Assembly (NCBI GenBank): GCA_900596015.1
Contig: UVIF01000023.1
Span: forward strand, 434,001-498,000
Length of the DNA: 64,000 bases
From: Pseudomonas viridiflava
GTDB taxonomy: Bacteria; Pseudomonadota; Gammaproteobacteria; Pseudomonadales; Pseudomonadaceae
Reading direction: 5' to 3'
Shown: piece by piece, positions 8,154 to 16,910 of the stretch
How the letters are laid out: each line of letters opens with the position of its first letter
How positions within the stretch are numbered: the first letter of the stretch is position 1
Notes under the pieces: model-generated
The model's input: the letters and a program-made list of their open reading frames with translations, nothing else
The model's database searches: none
What the model was told of the DNA's origin: nothing
Program-made: the position numbers and the translations under genes

Positions 8154-9230
8154 ATGCCTTCTTTATTCGACCCGATCCAGGTTGGCGCGCAGAAGCTGCC
8201 CCATCGCATCCTGATGGCGCCGCTGACCCGCGGCCGTGCCACGCGTAACCATGTACCCACCGATCTGATGATCGAGTACTACACCCAGCGCGCGAGCGCC
8301 GGGCTGATCATCACCGAAGCCACCGGCATCACTCAGGAAGGCCTGGGCTGGCCCTACGCGCCCGGTATCTGGAGCGACGAGCAGGTCGAGGGCTGGAAGA
8401 AGATCACCGCTGCGGTGCATGAGGCCGGTGGCCGCATCGACCTGCAATTGTGGCACATGGGCCGCATCGTCCACCCCAGCTTCCTCGGCGGCGCGCAGCC
8501 GGTTTCCTCGTCGGCGACCACTGCGCCAGGTCAGACCCACACCTACGATGGCAAGCAGCCCTATGTGCAGGCGCGTCCGTTGGGGATCCACGAGATTCCA
8601 CGGTTGCTGGACGATTACGAGCATGCCGCGAAAAACGCCATGCGCGCCGGTTTCGATGGCGTGCAGATCCACGCGGCCAACGGTTACCTGATTGACCAGT
8701 TCTTGCGCGACAACAGCAATTTCCGCGAAGACGCCTACGGCGGCTCGGTGGAAAATCGCATCCGTCTGTTGACCGAGGTCACACAGCGGGTTGTCGACAC
8801 CATTGGTGCCGAACGTACCGGCGTGCGCCTGTCGCCCAACGGTGATTCGCAGGGGGTCAACGACAGCGATCCGGAAACCTTGTTCTCGGCTGCCGCCGCG
8901 GCATTGGACAAGATCGGCATTGCCTACCTGGAACTGCGCGAACCGCCCTTCGACGGTACCTTCGGCAAGGCCGACCGCCCACCCGTGCATCCGGTCATCC
9001 GCAAGGCCTTCAGCCGCACGTTGGTGCTCAATTCCGATTACACCAAAGAGAAGGCGCAGGCCGCGCTGGACGCAGGCGAAGCCGATGCCATTGCCTTCGG
9101 ACGCCCGTTCCTGGCCAACCCTGACCTGCCCCACCGGTTCGCCGAGGGCTTGCCGCTGAACAAGGATGTGATGGAAACCTGGTACAGCCAGGGGCCCGAA
9201 GGCTATGTGGACTACCCCACAGCCGAGTGA
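8154..9230 (+). CDS. Old yellow enzyme family alkene reductase (xenobiotic reductase B/NemA-like)
   Basis: A 358-residue FMN-containing NAD(P)H-dependent oxidoreductase that reduces activated C=C bonds and often nitro groups. The substrate-binding pair is His173 and Asn176 in IHAANGYLIDQFLRD; the phosphate/FMN-binding stretches GGSVENRIR and AIAFGRPFLANPDL are present, as is the N-terminal FMN contact APLTRGRA. Length and motifs fit the XenB/NemA/MorB branch rather than the YqjM branch. It follows the PfpI-like gene closely. The perfect hairpin at 9243-9264 ends the unit. Confidence 0.92.
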   Translation: MPSLFDPIQVGAQKLPHRILMAPLTRGRATRNHVPTDLMIEYYTQRASAGLIITEATGITQEGLGWPYAPGIWSDEQVEGWKKITAAVHEAGGRIDLQLWHMGRIVHPSFLGGAQPVSSSATTAPGQTHTYDGKQPYVQARPLGIHEIPRLLDDYEHAAKNAMRAGFDGVQIHAANGYLIDQFLRDNSNFREDAYGGSVENRIRLLTEVTQRVVDTIGAERTGVRLSPNGDSQGVNDSDPETLFSAAAAALDKIGIAYLELREPPFDGTFGKADRPPVHPVIRKAFSRTLVLNSDYTKEKAQAALDAGEADAIAFGRPFLANPDLPHRFAEGLPLNKDVMETWYSQGPEGYVDYPTAE

Positions 9231-9242
9231 TAGCAGCACGGT

Positions 9243-9264
9243 ATCGGGGGCCAGTGCCCCCGAT
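9243..9264 (+). terminator. Hairpin after the old yellow enzyme gene
   Basis: A perfect 9-bp stem (ATCGGGGGC/GCCCCCGAT) with a 4-base loop begins 13 bases after the stop codon at 9230. No T-run follows, so it is a weak intrinsic terminator or an mRNA-end stabiliser. Confidence 0.5.
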
Positions 9265-9275
9265 CACTTCAACAG

Positions 9276-9286
9276 ATTGTCGACAC
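9276..9286. promoter_or_regulatory. Operator-like half of a paired site, upstream copy
   Basis: ATTGTCGACAC contains the 8-bp palindrome TGTCGACA. An 11-base copy in exact inverted orientation lies at 9350-9360. The form TTGTCGACAA fits the T-G-T-N-N-A-C-A pattern bound by FadR/FCD-type GntR regulators, and such a regulator is encoded directly downstream. Binding by that regulator is an inference. Confidence 0.6.
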
Positions 9287-9349
9287 TTTACCTGGCGCGT
9301 ATTGACTAGCTGCTTCAACAGGGCTATTTTTTTGTCACTACCTGCCCAG

Positions 9350-9360
9350 GTGTCGACAAT
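9350..9360. promoter_or_regulatory. Operator-like site between ribosome site and start codon of the GntR gene
   Basis: GTGTCGACAAT is the exact reverse complement of the site at 9276-9286, 63 bp away. It lies between the AGG of the ribosome-binding site (9348-9350) and the ATG at 9359, overlapping the first two bases of the start codon. A bound repressor here would block transcription through the start region; a pair of sites allows cooperative or looped binding. Confidence 0.6.
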
Positions 9361-10111
9361 GTCTGCTACGTCTGTCTCATTGCACGTTCTGCCCAATAGT
9401 GACGCTCAGCTCGCTTCCAGTGTTCCGGGTGAAACCGAGACGCTGTCGGAAAACGTCTTCCGTCGTATCCAGGCGGCCATCGTCAATGGCGAAATTGCCC
9501 CTGGCAGCAAGATTTCCGAGCCCGAACTGGCACGCACCTACGGCATCAGTCGCGGTCCCCTGCGTGAAGCCATCCATCGGCTGGAAGGCCAGCGCCTGCT
9601 AGTGCGCATCCCACACGTGGGCGCACGGGTGGTATCGCTCAACCACGCCGAACTCATCGAACTCTACGAAATTCGCGAATCGCTCGAAGGCATGGCCTGC
9701 CGGCTGGCAGCCGAGCGCATGAGCCAGGTGCAGATCGACGAACTGCGCGAGGTGCTGGCCACCCATGAGCGCGACGCCGCGTTCCAGGCCGGCGTCGGCT
9801 ACTACCAGCAGGAGGGCGATTTCGACTTCCACTACCGGATCATCCAGGGCAGCGGCAACAGCACACTGGTGCAGATGCTGTGTGACGACCTCTACCAGTT
9901 GGTGCGCATGTACCGGATCCAGTTTTCGGCCACGCCCAACCGCCCCCATCAGGCCTTTGCCGAACACCATCGTATTCTCGACGCCATCGCCGAGCGTGAT
10001 GGCGAACTGGCCGAGTTGCTCATGCGCAGGCACATCGCTGCGTCCAAGCGCAACATCGAGCGCCATTACCTGGAACCCAACTACAACAACACCCCAGGAG
10101 CCCAACCATGA
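9359..10111 (+). CDS. GntR-family regulator of the methylcitrate cluster
   Basis: A 250-residue GntR/FCD-subfamily regulator. The winged helix-turn-helix occupies about residues 25-95 (IQAAIVNGEIAPGSKISEPE, then YGISRGPLREAIHRLEGQ) and an all-helical FCD ligand domain about 100-230, with conserved acidic/histidine residues (EGDFDFHYRI and EHHRILDAI) that usually bind a metal and a carboxylate. Its stop overlaps the prpB start by four bases (ATGA), so it is the first gene of the prp operon. By analogy with other Pseudomonas prp clusters it should repress the operon and respond to methylcitrate or methylisocitrate. The start at 9359 is the only sensible one; the longer frame upstream would run through the operator region. 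Confidence 0.9.
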   Translation: MSATSVSLHVLPNSDAQLASSVPGETETLSENVFRRIQAAIVNGEIAPGSKISEPELARTYGISRGPLREAIHRLEGQRLLVRIPHVGARVVSLNHAELIELYEIRESLEGMACRLAAERMSQVQIDELREVLATHERDAAFQAGVGYYQQEGDFDFHYRIIQGSGNSTLVQMLCDDLYQLVRMYRIQFSATPNRPHQAFAEHHRILDAIAERDGELAELLMRRHIAASKRNIERHYLEPNYNNTPGAQP

Positions 10112-10995
10112 ATCAGCCGTCCAGCCCCGGCCAACGCTTCCGCCAGGCACTCGCCGAAGAGTCGCCTCTGCAGGTCGTCGGCACCATCAACGCCAACCAC
10201 GCACTGCTCGCGCAACGGGCTGGCTTCAAGGCCATCTACCTGTCCGGAGGCGGCGTCGCGGCGGGCTCGCTGGGCCTGCCCGACCTGGGCATCACCGGAC
10301 TGGACGATGTACTGACCGATGTGCGCCGCATCACCGACGTCTGCGAGCTGCCGTTGCTGGTCGATGTCGACACCGGTTTCGGCTCGTCGGCGTTCAACGT
10401 CGCGCGCACCGTCAAGTCGATGATCAAGTTCGGCGCGGCGGCCATGCACATCGAGGACCAGGTGGGCGCCAAGCGCTGCGGCCATCGGCCGAATAAGGAA
10501 ATCGTCTCACAGCAGGAGATGGTCGATCGCATCAAGGCGGCCGTGGACGCCCGCACCGACGACAGCTTCGTGATCATGGCGCGCACCGACGCCCTGGCGG
10601 TGGAAGGCCTGGAGTCTGCCCTGGATCGCGCCGCCGCCTGCATCGAGGCGGGTGCGGACATGATCTTTCCCGAAGCCATCACTGAATTGCAGATGTACCA
10701 GCTGTTCGCCAGCCGAGTGAAAGCGCCGATTCTGGCCAACATCACCGAGTTCGGCGCCACACCGCTGTTCACCACCGAGCAGTTGGGTGGCGTTGGCGTC
10801 GGCCTGGTGCTTTACCCACTGTCTGCGTTCCGCGCCATGAACAAGGCGGCCGAGAACGTCTACACCGCGATACGCCGCGACGGCACTCAGCAGAATGTCA
10901 TCGACACCATGCAGACTCGCATGGAGCTGTACGAGGCAATCGACTACCACGACTTCGAGCGCAAACTGGACGCACTGTTTGCGCAGAAAAAGTGA
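10108..10995 (+). CDS. prpB: 2-methylisocitrate lyase
   Basis: A 295-residue enzyme of the isocitrate lyase/PEP mutase superfamily that splits 2-methylisocitrate into pyruvate and succinate, the last step of the methylcitrate cycle. The catalytic cysteine is Cys124 in KRCGH. Metal and substrate contacts are seen in LVDVDTGFG (residues 84-92) and MHIEDQ. The length is typical. It starts inside the stop of the GntR gene (ATGA overlap), indicating translational coupling, and is followed after 41 bp by prpC. Confidence 0.97.
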   Translation: MNQPSSPGQRFRQALAEESPLQVVGTINANHALLAQRAGFKAIYLSGGGVAAGSLGLPDLGITGLDDVLTDVRRITDVCELPLLVDVDTGFGSSAFNVARTVKSMIKFGAAAMHIEDQVGAKRCGHRPNKEIVSQQEMVDRIKAAVDARTDDSFVIMARTDALAVEGLESALDRAAACIEAGADMIFPEAITELQMYQLFASRVKAPILANITEFGATPLFTTEQLGGVGVGLVLYPLSAFRAMNKAAENVYTAIRRDGTQQNVIDTMQTRMELYEAIDYHDFERKLDALFAQKK

Positions 10996-11007
10996 TCACT
11001 GCATTCC

Positions 11008-11015
11008 AATAACAA
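11008..11015 (+). promoter_or_regulatory. Candidate Hfq/Crc (CA-motif) site before prpC
   Basis: The octamer AATAACAA fits the AANAANAA pattern recognised by Hfq together with Crc in Pseudomonas carbon catabolite repression. It lies about 22 bases before the prpC start codon and just ahead of the GGAGA ribosome site (11025-11029), where bound Hfq could block initiation. A single octamer is weak evidence. Confidence 0.4.
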
Positions 11016-11036
11016 ATCCAAGATCGGAGAAAACCC

Positions 11037-12164
11037 ATGGCCGAAGCAAAAGTACTCAGTGGCGCTGGCCTGCGTGGCCAAGTGGCCGGACAGACCGCCC
11101 TGTCGACCGTCGGCATGCCCGGTGCCGGGCTGACCTATCGTGGCTATGACGTGCGCGAACTGGCCGAACACGCGCTGTTCGAAGAAGTCGCCTACCTGCT
11201 GCTGCACGGCGAGCTGCCCACGCCTGCCGAACTGGCTGCCTACCAGGGCAAGCTGCGCAGCCTGCGCGACCTGCCGCAGCCGTTGAAGGAAGTGCTCGAA
11301 CGCATTCCGTCGAGCACCCATCCGATGGACGTGATGCGCACCGGTTGCTCGTTCCTCGGCACCCTGGAGCCGGAACGCAACTTCGGCCAGCAGGAACACG
11401 TGAGCGACCGTCTGCTGGCGGCGTTCCCGGCGATGATGTGCTACTGGTACCGCTACAGCCACCATGGCGTGCGCATCAGCTGCAGCAGCGACGAAGAAAC
11501 GTTCGCCGGGCACTTCCTGTACCTGCTGCATGGCAAGCCGCCGAGTGAATTGCACAGCAAGGTGATGGACGTATCGCTGATTCTCTACGCCGAGCACGAA
11601 TTCAACGCCTCCACCTTCACCGCCCGCGTCTGCGCATCGACCCTGTCGGACATGTATTCATGCGTGACCGCTGCCATCGGCTCCTTGCGCGGCCCCCTGC
11701 ACGGCGGTGCCAATGAGGCCGCCATGGCGATGATCCAGAAGTTCGCCTCGCCCGAAGAAGCGGTGCGCGGCACCTTGGCCATGCTGGAACGCAAGGACAA
11801 GATCATGGGTTTCGGCCATGCCGTGTACAAGGACAACGATCCGCGCAACGAAGTGATCAAGGGCTGGGCGAAGAAGCTGAGCGAAGAAGCGGGCGACAAG
11901 GTGCTCTACCCGGTGTCCGAGGCCATCGACAAGACCATGTGGGAGCAGAAGAAGCTGTTTCCCAACGCCGACTTCTACCATGCCTCGGCGTACCACTTCA
12001 TGGGCATCGCCACCGAACTGTTCACGCCCATCTTCGTTTGCTCGCGAGTGACGGGCTGGGCGGCCCACGTATTCGAGCAGCGCGCAAACAACCGCATCAT
12101 CCGGCCCAGCGCTGAGTATGTAGGCGTGGAACAGCGCGCATTCGTGCCCCTGGATCGTCGCTGA
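11037..12164 (+). CDS. prpC: 2-methylcitrate synthase
   Basis: A 375-residue short-type citrate synthase-fold enzyme that condenses propionyl-CoA with oxaloacetate to 2-methylcitrate. The catalytic triad can be placed as His222 (GPLHGGANE), His261 (GFGHAVYK) and Asp312 (ADFYHASAY). The start region GLRGQVAGQTALSTVG is typical of PrpC and differs from GltA, which is ~50 residues longer. A GGAGA ribosome site lies 7 bases before the ATG. It is separated from acnD by 162 bp containing a REP pair. Confidence 0.97.
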   Translation: MAEAKVLSGAGLRGQVAGQTALSTVGMPGAGLTYRGYDVRELAEHALFEEVAYLLLHGELPTPAELAAYQGKLRSLRDLPQPLKEVLERIPSSTHPMDVMRTGCSFLGTLEPERNFGQQEHVSDRLLAAFPAMMCYWYRYSHHGVRISCSSDEETFAGHFLYLLHGKPPSELHSKVMDVSLILYAEHEFNASTFTARVCASTLSDMYSCVTAAIGSLRGPLHGGANEAAMAMIQKFASPEEAVRGTLAMLERKDKIMGFGHAVYKDNDPRNEVIKGWAKKLSEEAGDKVLYPVSEAIDKTMWEQKKLFPNADFYHASAYHFMGIATELFTPIFVCSRVTGWAAHVFEQRANNRIIRPSAEYVGVEQRAFVPLDRR

Positions 12165-12178
12165 CCTGGCGGGCCTTT

Positions 12179-12268
12179 TCGCGGGCAGATGGCTCGCCGC
12201 CCGCCCCGCTCCCACAATCCTCCGAATCTGGAGCTGGGTTTTATGTGGGAGCGGGTTCTACCCGCGAA
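12179..12268. repeat. REP inverted pair, class 2, inside the prp operon
   Basis: Two class 2 REP sequences (consensus TGTGGGAGCGGGCTCTGCCC) in opposite orientation lie between prpC and acnD. The right copy at 12244-12268 is nearly consensus; the left copy is diverged. As a pair they can fold into a large stem on the polycistronic mRNA and may protect the upstream prpBC part from 3' exonucleases or reduce expression of acnD-prpF. Confidence 0.8.
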
Positions 12269-12326
12269 GGCCGCCCCGCCGAACTTTTGCCATGCCTGAC
12301 CATGCCGTGCACCGTGAGCCGACCTG

Positions 12327-14942
12327 ATGAACACACAATACCGCAAGTCCCTGCCGAACTCGCCACTGGACTATTACGACGCCCGAGAAGCCGTCGAAGC
12401 CCTCCAGCCCGGCGCCTACGCCACCCTGCCCTACACCTCCCGCGTACTCGCCGAAAACCTGGTGCGACGCTGCGACCCCATCACCCTGGACGCCTCGCTG
12501 CGCCAGCTGATCGAGCGCAAGCGCGATCTGGACTTTCCCTGGTACCCGGCGCGGGTGGTGTGCCATGACATCCTCGGCCAGACCGCGCTGGTCGACCTCG
12601 CCGGCCTGCGCGACGCCATTGCCTCCCAGGGCGGCGACCCGGCGCTGGTCAACCCGGTAGTGCCGACCCAATTGATCGTCGATCACTCGCTGGCGGTCGA
12701 AAGCGCCGGCTTCGAGCCCCAGGCGTTCGAAAAGAACCGCGCCATCGAAGACCGTCGCAACGAAGACCGCTTCCATTTCATCGACTGGACACGCAAGGCC
12801 TTCAAGAACGTCGACGTCATTCCACCGGGTAACGGCATCATGCACCAGATCAATCTGGAGAAGATGTCGCCGGTCATTCAGGTTCGCGAAGGCGTGGCCT
12901 TCCCCGACACCTGCGTCGGCACCGACAGCCACACGCCTCACGTCGACGCGCTGGGCGTGGTTGCCATCGGCGTCGGCGGCCTCGAAGCCGAAAGCGTCAT
13001 GCTCGGTCGCGCCTCGTGGATGCGCCTGCCCGAGATCGTCGGCGTCGAACTGACCGGGCAACTGCAACCCGGCATCACCGCCACCGACATGGTGCTGGCC
13101 CTGACCCAATACCTGCGCCAGCAGAAGGTCGTCGGTGCCTACCTGGAATTCTTCGGCGAAGGCGCGCGCGAGCTGACGCTGGGCGACCGCGCCACCATTT
13201 CCAACATGGCTCCGGAATACGGCGCCACGGCAGCGATGTTCGCCATCGACCAGCAGACCATCGACTACCTGCGCCTCACGGGTCGCGAAGAGCAGCAAGT
13301 GCAGTTGGTCGAGGACTACGCCCGCCTTACCGGCCTGTGGGCCGACAGCCTGGAGGCCGCCGTCTACGAACGCGACCTGAGCTTCGATCTCTCGGGCGTG
13401 GTGCGCAATATGGCCGGCCCGAGCAACCCCCACGCGCGGGTGGCGACCAGCGACCTGGCCGCCCAAGGCATCGCCGGCCCCTGGACCGACGTGCCAGGAC
13501 AGATGCCGGACGGCGCGGTGATCATCGCCGCCATCACCAGTTGCACCAACACCAGCAACCCACGCAACGTGATCGCCGCAGGCCTCTTGGCACGCAATGC
13601 AAACCGCCTGGGCCTGACCCGCAAACCCTGGGTCAAGTCGTCCCTGGCACCGGGCTCGAAGACCGTGGCGCTGTACCTGGACGAAGCCGGCCTGACCGAG
13701 GAGCTGGAAACCTTGGGCTTCGGCATCGTCGCGTTCGCCTGCACCACCTGCAATGGCATGTCCGGCGCGCTCGATCCGGTGATTCAGCAAGAGATCATCG
13801 AACGCGACCTGTATGCCACGGCGGTGCTCTCGGGCAACCGCAACTTCGACGGGCGCATCCACCCGTATGCCCGTCAGGCCTTCCTCGCCTCACCGCCTTT
13901 GGTAGTCGCCTATGCCATCGCCGGCACCATCCGCTTCGACATCGAGAAAGATGTGCTGGGCTTCGATCAGCAGGGTCAACCCATTCGGCTCAAGGACATC
14001 TGGCCCAGTGACGAAGAAGTCAATGCGGTGGTCAAGTCGTCGGTGAAACCGGAACAGTTCCGCCAGGTGTACATCCCCATGTTCGCCATCCACGAAGACA
14101 CCGGGCCAAAAGTCGCGCCCCTCTACGACTGGCGCCCGGCGAGCACCTACATCCGCCGTCCCCCCTACTGGGAAGGCGCCCTGGCCGGCGAGCGCACGCT
14201 CAAGGGCATGCGACCCCTGGCCGTACTGCCGGACAACATCACCACCGATCACTTGTCGCCGTCCAACGCGATCATGCTCGACAGCGCCGCGGGCGAATAC
14301 CTGGCCAAAATGGGCCTGCCCGAAGAAGACTTCAACTCCTACGCCACCCACCGCGGCGATCACCTGACTGCCCAACGCGCGACGTTCGCCAACCCCAAAC
14401 TGTTCAATGAAATGGTGATGGAAAACGGCAAGGTCCGCCAAGGCTCGCTGACCCGCCTGGAACCCGAAGGCCAGGTGATGCGCATGTGGGAGGCCATCGA
14501 GACCTACATGCTGCGCAAGCAGCCGCTGATCATCATTGCCGGGGCCGACTACGGCCAAGGCTCCTCGCGCGACTGGGCAGCCAAAGGCGTACGCCTGGCC
14601 GGGGTCGAGGCGATTGCCGCCGAGGGCTTCGAGCGTATCCACCGGACCAATCTGGTGGGCATGGGCGTGCTGCCGCTGCAGTTCGCCCCCGGCACCGACC
14701 GCAAGACCCTGGGTATCGACGGCACCGAAGTGTTCGATGTCATTGGCCGACTGACGCCCCAGGCGCAGCTGACGCTGATCATCGAGCGGCGCAATGGCGA
14801 GCGCCTGGAGGTGCCGGTGACGTGCCGACTGGACACTGCCGAAGAGGTCTCGATCTACGAAGCCGGTGGTGTGCTGCAGCGCTTCGCCCAGGATTTTTTG
14901 CAGGCCACCGCGCCTGCTCCCCATGCCGCCGGCGCTCACTGA
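12327..14942 (+). CDS. acnD: Fe-S-dependent 2-methylcitrate dehydratase
   Basis: An 871-residue aconitase-family enzyme that dehydrates 2-methylcitrate to the 2-methylaconitate isomer which PrpF then isomerises. The [4Fe-4S] ligands are Cys406 (TSCTNTSNP), Cys472 and Cys475 (CTTCNGMSG). The swivelling C-terminal domain has DNITTDHLSPSNAI and the active-site loop GSSRDWAAKG. Length fits AcnD (about 860-870) rather than AcnA (about 890-910), and its position directly before prpF, 10 bp apart, fixes the identity. Confidence 0.95.
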   Translation: MNTQYRKSLPNSPLDYYDAREAVEALQPGAYATLPYTSRVLAENLVRRCDPITLDASLRQLIERKRDLDFPWYPARVVCHDILGQTALVDLAGLRDAIASQGGDPALVNPVVPTQLIVDHSLAVESAGFEPQAFEKNRAIEDRRNEDRFHFIDWTRKAFKNVDVIPPGNGIMHQINLEKMSPVIQVREGVAFPDTCVGTDSHTPHVDALGVVAIGVGGLEAESVMLGRASWMRLPEIVGVELTGQLQPGITATDMVLALTQYLRQQKVVGAYLEFFGEGARELTLGDRATISNMAPEYGATAAMFAIDQQTIDYLRLTGREEQQVQLVEDYARLTGLWADSLEAAVYERDLSFDLSGVVRNMAGPSNPHARVATSDLAAQGIAGPWTDVPGQMPDGAVIIAAITSCTNTSNPRNVIAAGLLARNANRLGLTRKPWVKSSLAPGSKTVALYLDEAGLTEELETLGFGIVAFACTTCNGMSGALDPVIQQEIIERDLYATAVLSGNRNFDGRIHPYARQAFLASPPLVVAYAIAGTIRFDIEKDVLGFDQQGQPIRLKDIWPSDEEVNAVVKSSVKPEQFRQVYIPMFAIHEDTGPKVAPLYDWRPASTYIRRPPYWEGALAGERTLKGMRPLAVLPDNITTDHLSPSNAIMLDSAAGEYLAKMGLPEEDFNSYATHRGDHLTAQRATFANPKLFNEMVMENGKVRQGSLTRLEPEGQVMRMWEAIETYMLRKQPLIIIAGADYGQGSSRDWAAKGVRLAGVEAIAAEGFERIHRTNLVGMGVLPLQFAPGTDRKTLGIDGTEVFDVIGRLTPQAQLTLIIERRNGERLEVPVTCRLDTAEEVSIYEAGGVLQRFAQDFLQATAPAPHAAGAH

Positions 14943-14952
14943 GGACAGCTCC

Positions 14953-16137
14953 ATGACGCAGATTCGCATTCCCGCCACCTACATGCGCGGTGGCACCAGC
15001 AAAGGCGTGTTCTTCAACCTCGCCGACCTGCCCGAGCCGGCGCGCCAGCCAGGGCCGCTGCGTGATGCCCTGCTGCTGCGGGTGATCGGCAGCCCGGACC
15101 CGTACGCCAAGCAGATCGATGGCATGGGCGGTGCCACCTCGAGCACCAGCAAGACGGTGATCGTCAGCCCGAGCAGCCAGCCAGGGCATGACGTCGACTA
15201 TCTGTTCGGCCAGGTGTCCATCGACAGCGCGTTCGTCGACTGGAGCGGCAACTGCGGCAACCTGTCCGCAGCGGTCGGCCCCTTTGCCATCAGTACTGGC
15301 CTGCTCGATCCTTCCCGCATCCCCCAAGACGGCATCGCCATGGTTCGCGTGTGGCAGGCCAATATCGGCAAGACGATCATCGCCCACGTGCCCATGAGCG
15401 GCGGTGTGGTGCAGGAAACCGGTGATTTCGAACTGGACGGCGTGACGTTCCCGGCCGCCGAAGTGCAACTGGAGTTTCTCGATCCGGCTGCCGAGGCCGA
15501 GGGCGCGGCGGGGGCGATGTTTCCCACCGGCAACCTTGTCGACACGCTGGACGTGCCCGGCGTAGGTCATTTCGAGGCGACCCTGATCAACGCAGGCATT
15601 CCTACCATCTTCATCGACGCCGCCGCCCTGGGCTACAACGGCTGCGAACTGCAGGAGGCGATCAACGGCGATCCACAGGCGCTTGCTCGCTTCGAAACCA
15701 TCCGCGCCCATGGCGCGCTGCGCATGGGCCTGATCAGTCGCCTGGAGGATGCACAGACGCGCCAGCACACGCCGAAGGTCGCTTTCGTCGCGCCACCGGC
15801 CGACTACCTCGCGTCCAGCGGCAAACCCGTTGCCGCTGCCGATATCGACCTGAGCGTACGCGCCATGTCGATGGGTAAGCTGCACCACGCGATGATGGGC
15901 ACTGCGGCGGTGGCCATCGGTACCGCCGCGGCCATCCCCGGCACCGTGGTCAACCGCGCGGCCGGGGGTGGCGTGCGCAGTACGGTGTGTTTCGGCCATC
16001 CCTCGGGCACTTTGCGCGTCGGCGCCCAGGCCAACGAAGTCGCGGGCCAGTGGCAAGTGACCAAGGCGATCATGAGCCGCAGCGCGCGAGTCTTGATGGA
16101 AGGCTGGGTACGCGTACCCGCGCAGACCCTGGCCTAG
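14953..16137 (+). CDS. prpF: 2-methylaconitate cis-trans isomerase
   Basis: A 394-residue member of the PrpF/DUF453 family with two diaminopimelate epimerase-like halves. It converts the AcnD product to cis-2-methylaconitate so that a standard aconitase can hydrate it. Family hallmarks include YMRGGTSKGVFF near residues 8-19, the Cys-containing WSGNCGNLS and the C-terminal GHPSGTLRVGA. The ATG at 14953 follows acnD by 10 bp with GAGGACAG as ribosome site. It is the last gene of the prp unit in this window: a convergent gene begins only 17 bp beyond, and no prpD is found. Confidence 0.96.
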   Translation: MTQIRIPATYMRGGTSKGVFFNLADLPEPARQPGPLRDALLLRVIGSPDPYAKQIDGMGGATSSTSKTVIVSPSSQPGHDVDYLFGQVSIDSAFVDWSGNCGNLSAAVGPFAISTGLLDPSRIPQDGIAMVRVWQANIGKTIIAHVPMSGGVVQETGDFELDGVTFPAAEVQLEFLDPAAEAEGAAGAMFPTGNLVDTLDVPGVGHFEATLINAGIPTIFIDAAALGYNGCELQEAINGDPQALARFETIRAHGALRMGLISRLEDAQTRQHTPKVAFVAPPADYLASSGKPVAAADIDLSVRAMSMGKLHHAMMGTAAVAIGTAAAIPGTVVNRAAGGGVRSTVCFGHPSGTLRVGAQANEVAGQWQVTKAIMSRSARVLMEGWVRVPAQTLA

Positions 16138-16154
16138 CTGCGCGCGTCCGGCCT

Positions 16155-16853
16155 TCAGCCCGGCAGTGCTTGCTGCCGGTAGCGCAGCCACACCGCGCCG
16201 CCCTCCTGCACTTCGGCGCTGTCCAGGGCCAGATAGGTCGGCTGCTGCCACTGCTCGGCGTCGATCTCGAACGACGCCGGGTGCTCGCCGCGGCCGTCTA
16301 CCAAAGGCAGCAGCAGGACACTGATTTCATCGACCAGCCCTGCATTCACGAACGAGCCACTGACGTGCGGTCCGCCTTCGACGACCAGGCGCTTGATGCC
16401 CAATTCACGGCCAAGAATATCCAGCACTCGATGCAGGTCGAGTGTGTCCTGACCGCCAAAAATGTAGGACACCTGGATCGATTGCAGGTAGGCCAGGTAG
16501 TCGTCGCTGACGCCTTCGGTCAGCACTTCGACGATGTGCGAGTCCAGCGCCGTGTTGGATTTCCAACCGACCTTGCCCTTCGGGTCGATGGAAATCGCAT
16601 AGGCGCTCGCCGCGCGATCGGCAAAGTACGGCGTGCGCGCAATCGGCCCGGTGGCCAGCCCGGACGGATAACCCTCGTCGTGGGCGATCTCCTGCATCGT
16701 CACCCGGCCACAGGCCCAGGCATCGAACTCGAACTGCTTGGCCAACTGCTCGTACAGCTCACCTGCGGCGTTCTTGAACGGCCGCGCCCAGCCGTCGGTG
16801 AGGGCATGACCATCGACGGAGGACATCATGTGGCAGATCACGTAGGGCTTCAT
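16155..16853 (-). CDS. RibD C-terminal/dihydrofolate reductase-like protein
   Basis: A 232-residue protein with the RibD C-terminal (bacterial bifunctional deaminase-reductase) fold. The N-terminal strand (MKPYVICHMMSSVDGHALTD) and the NADPH-binding segment RLVVEGGPHVSGSFVNAGLV with DEISVLLLPLVDGRG are characteristic. The deaminase domain of full-length RibD is absent, so this is a stand-alone pyrimidine-type reductase paralogue whose substrate is unknown. The start at 16853 is favoured over 16886 by GGAG eight bases upstream. It converges on prpF with only 17 bp between stops. Confidence 0.85.
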   Translation of the reverse strand: MKPYVICHMMSSVDGHALTDGWARPFKNAAGELYEQLAKQFEFDAWACGRVTMQEIAHDEGYPSGLATGPIARTPYFADRAASAYAISIDPKGKVGWKSNTALDSHIVEVLTEGVSDDYLAYLQSIQVSYIFGGQDTLDLHRVLDILGRELGIKRLVVEGGPHVSGSFVNAGLVDEISVLLLPLVDGRGEHPASFEIDAEQWQQPTYLALDSAEVQEGGAVWLRYRQQALPG

Positions 16854-16910
16854 TGGCGGCTCCAGGGCTTTCGGTATGTCTATCACCGACCGGCGCCCCT
16901 GGCCGTTGGT

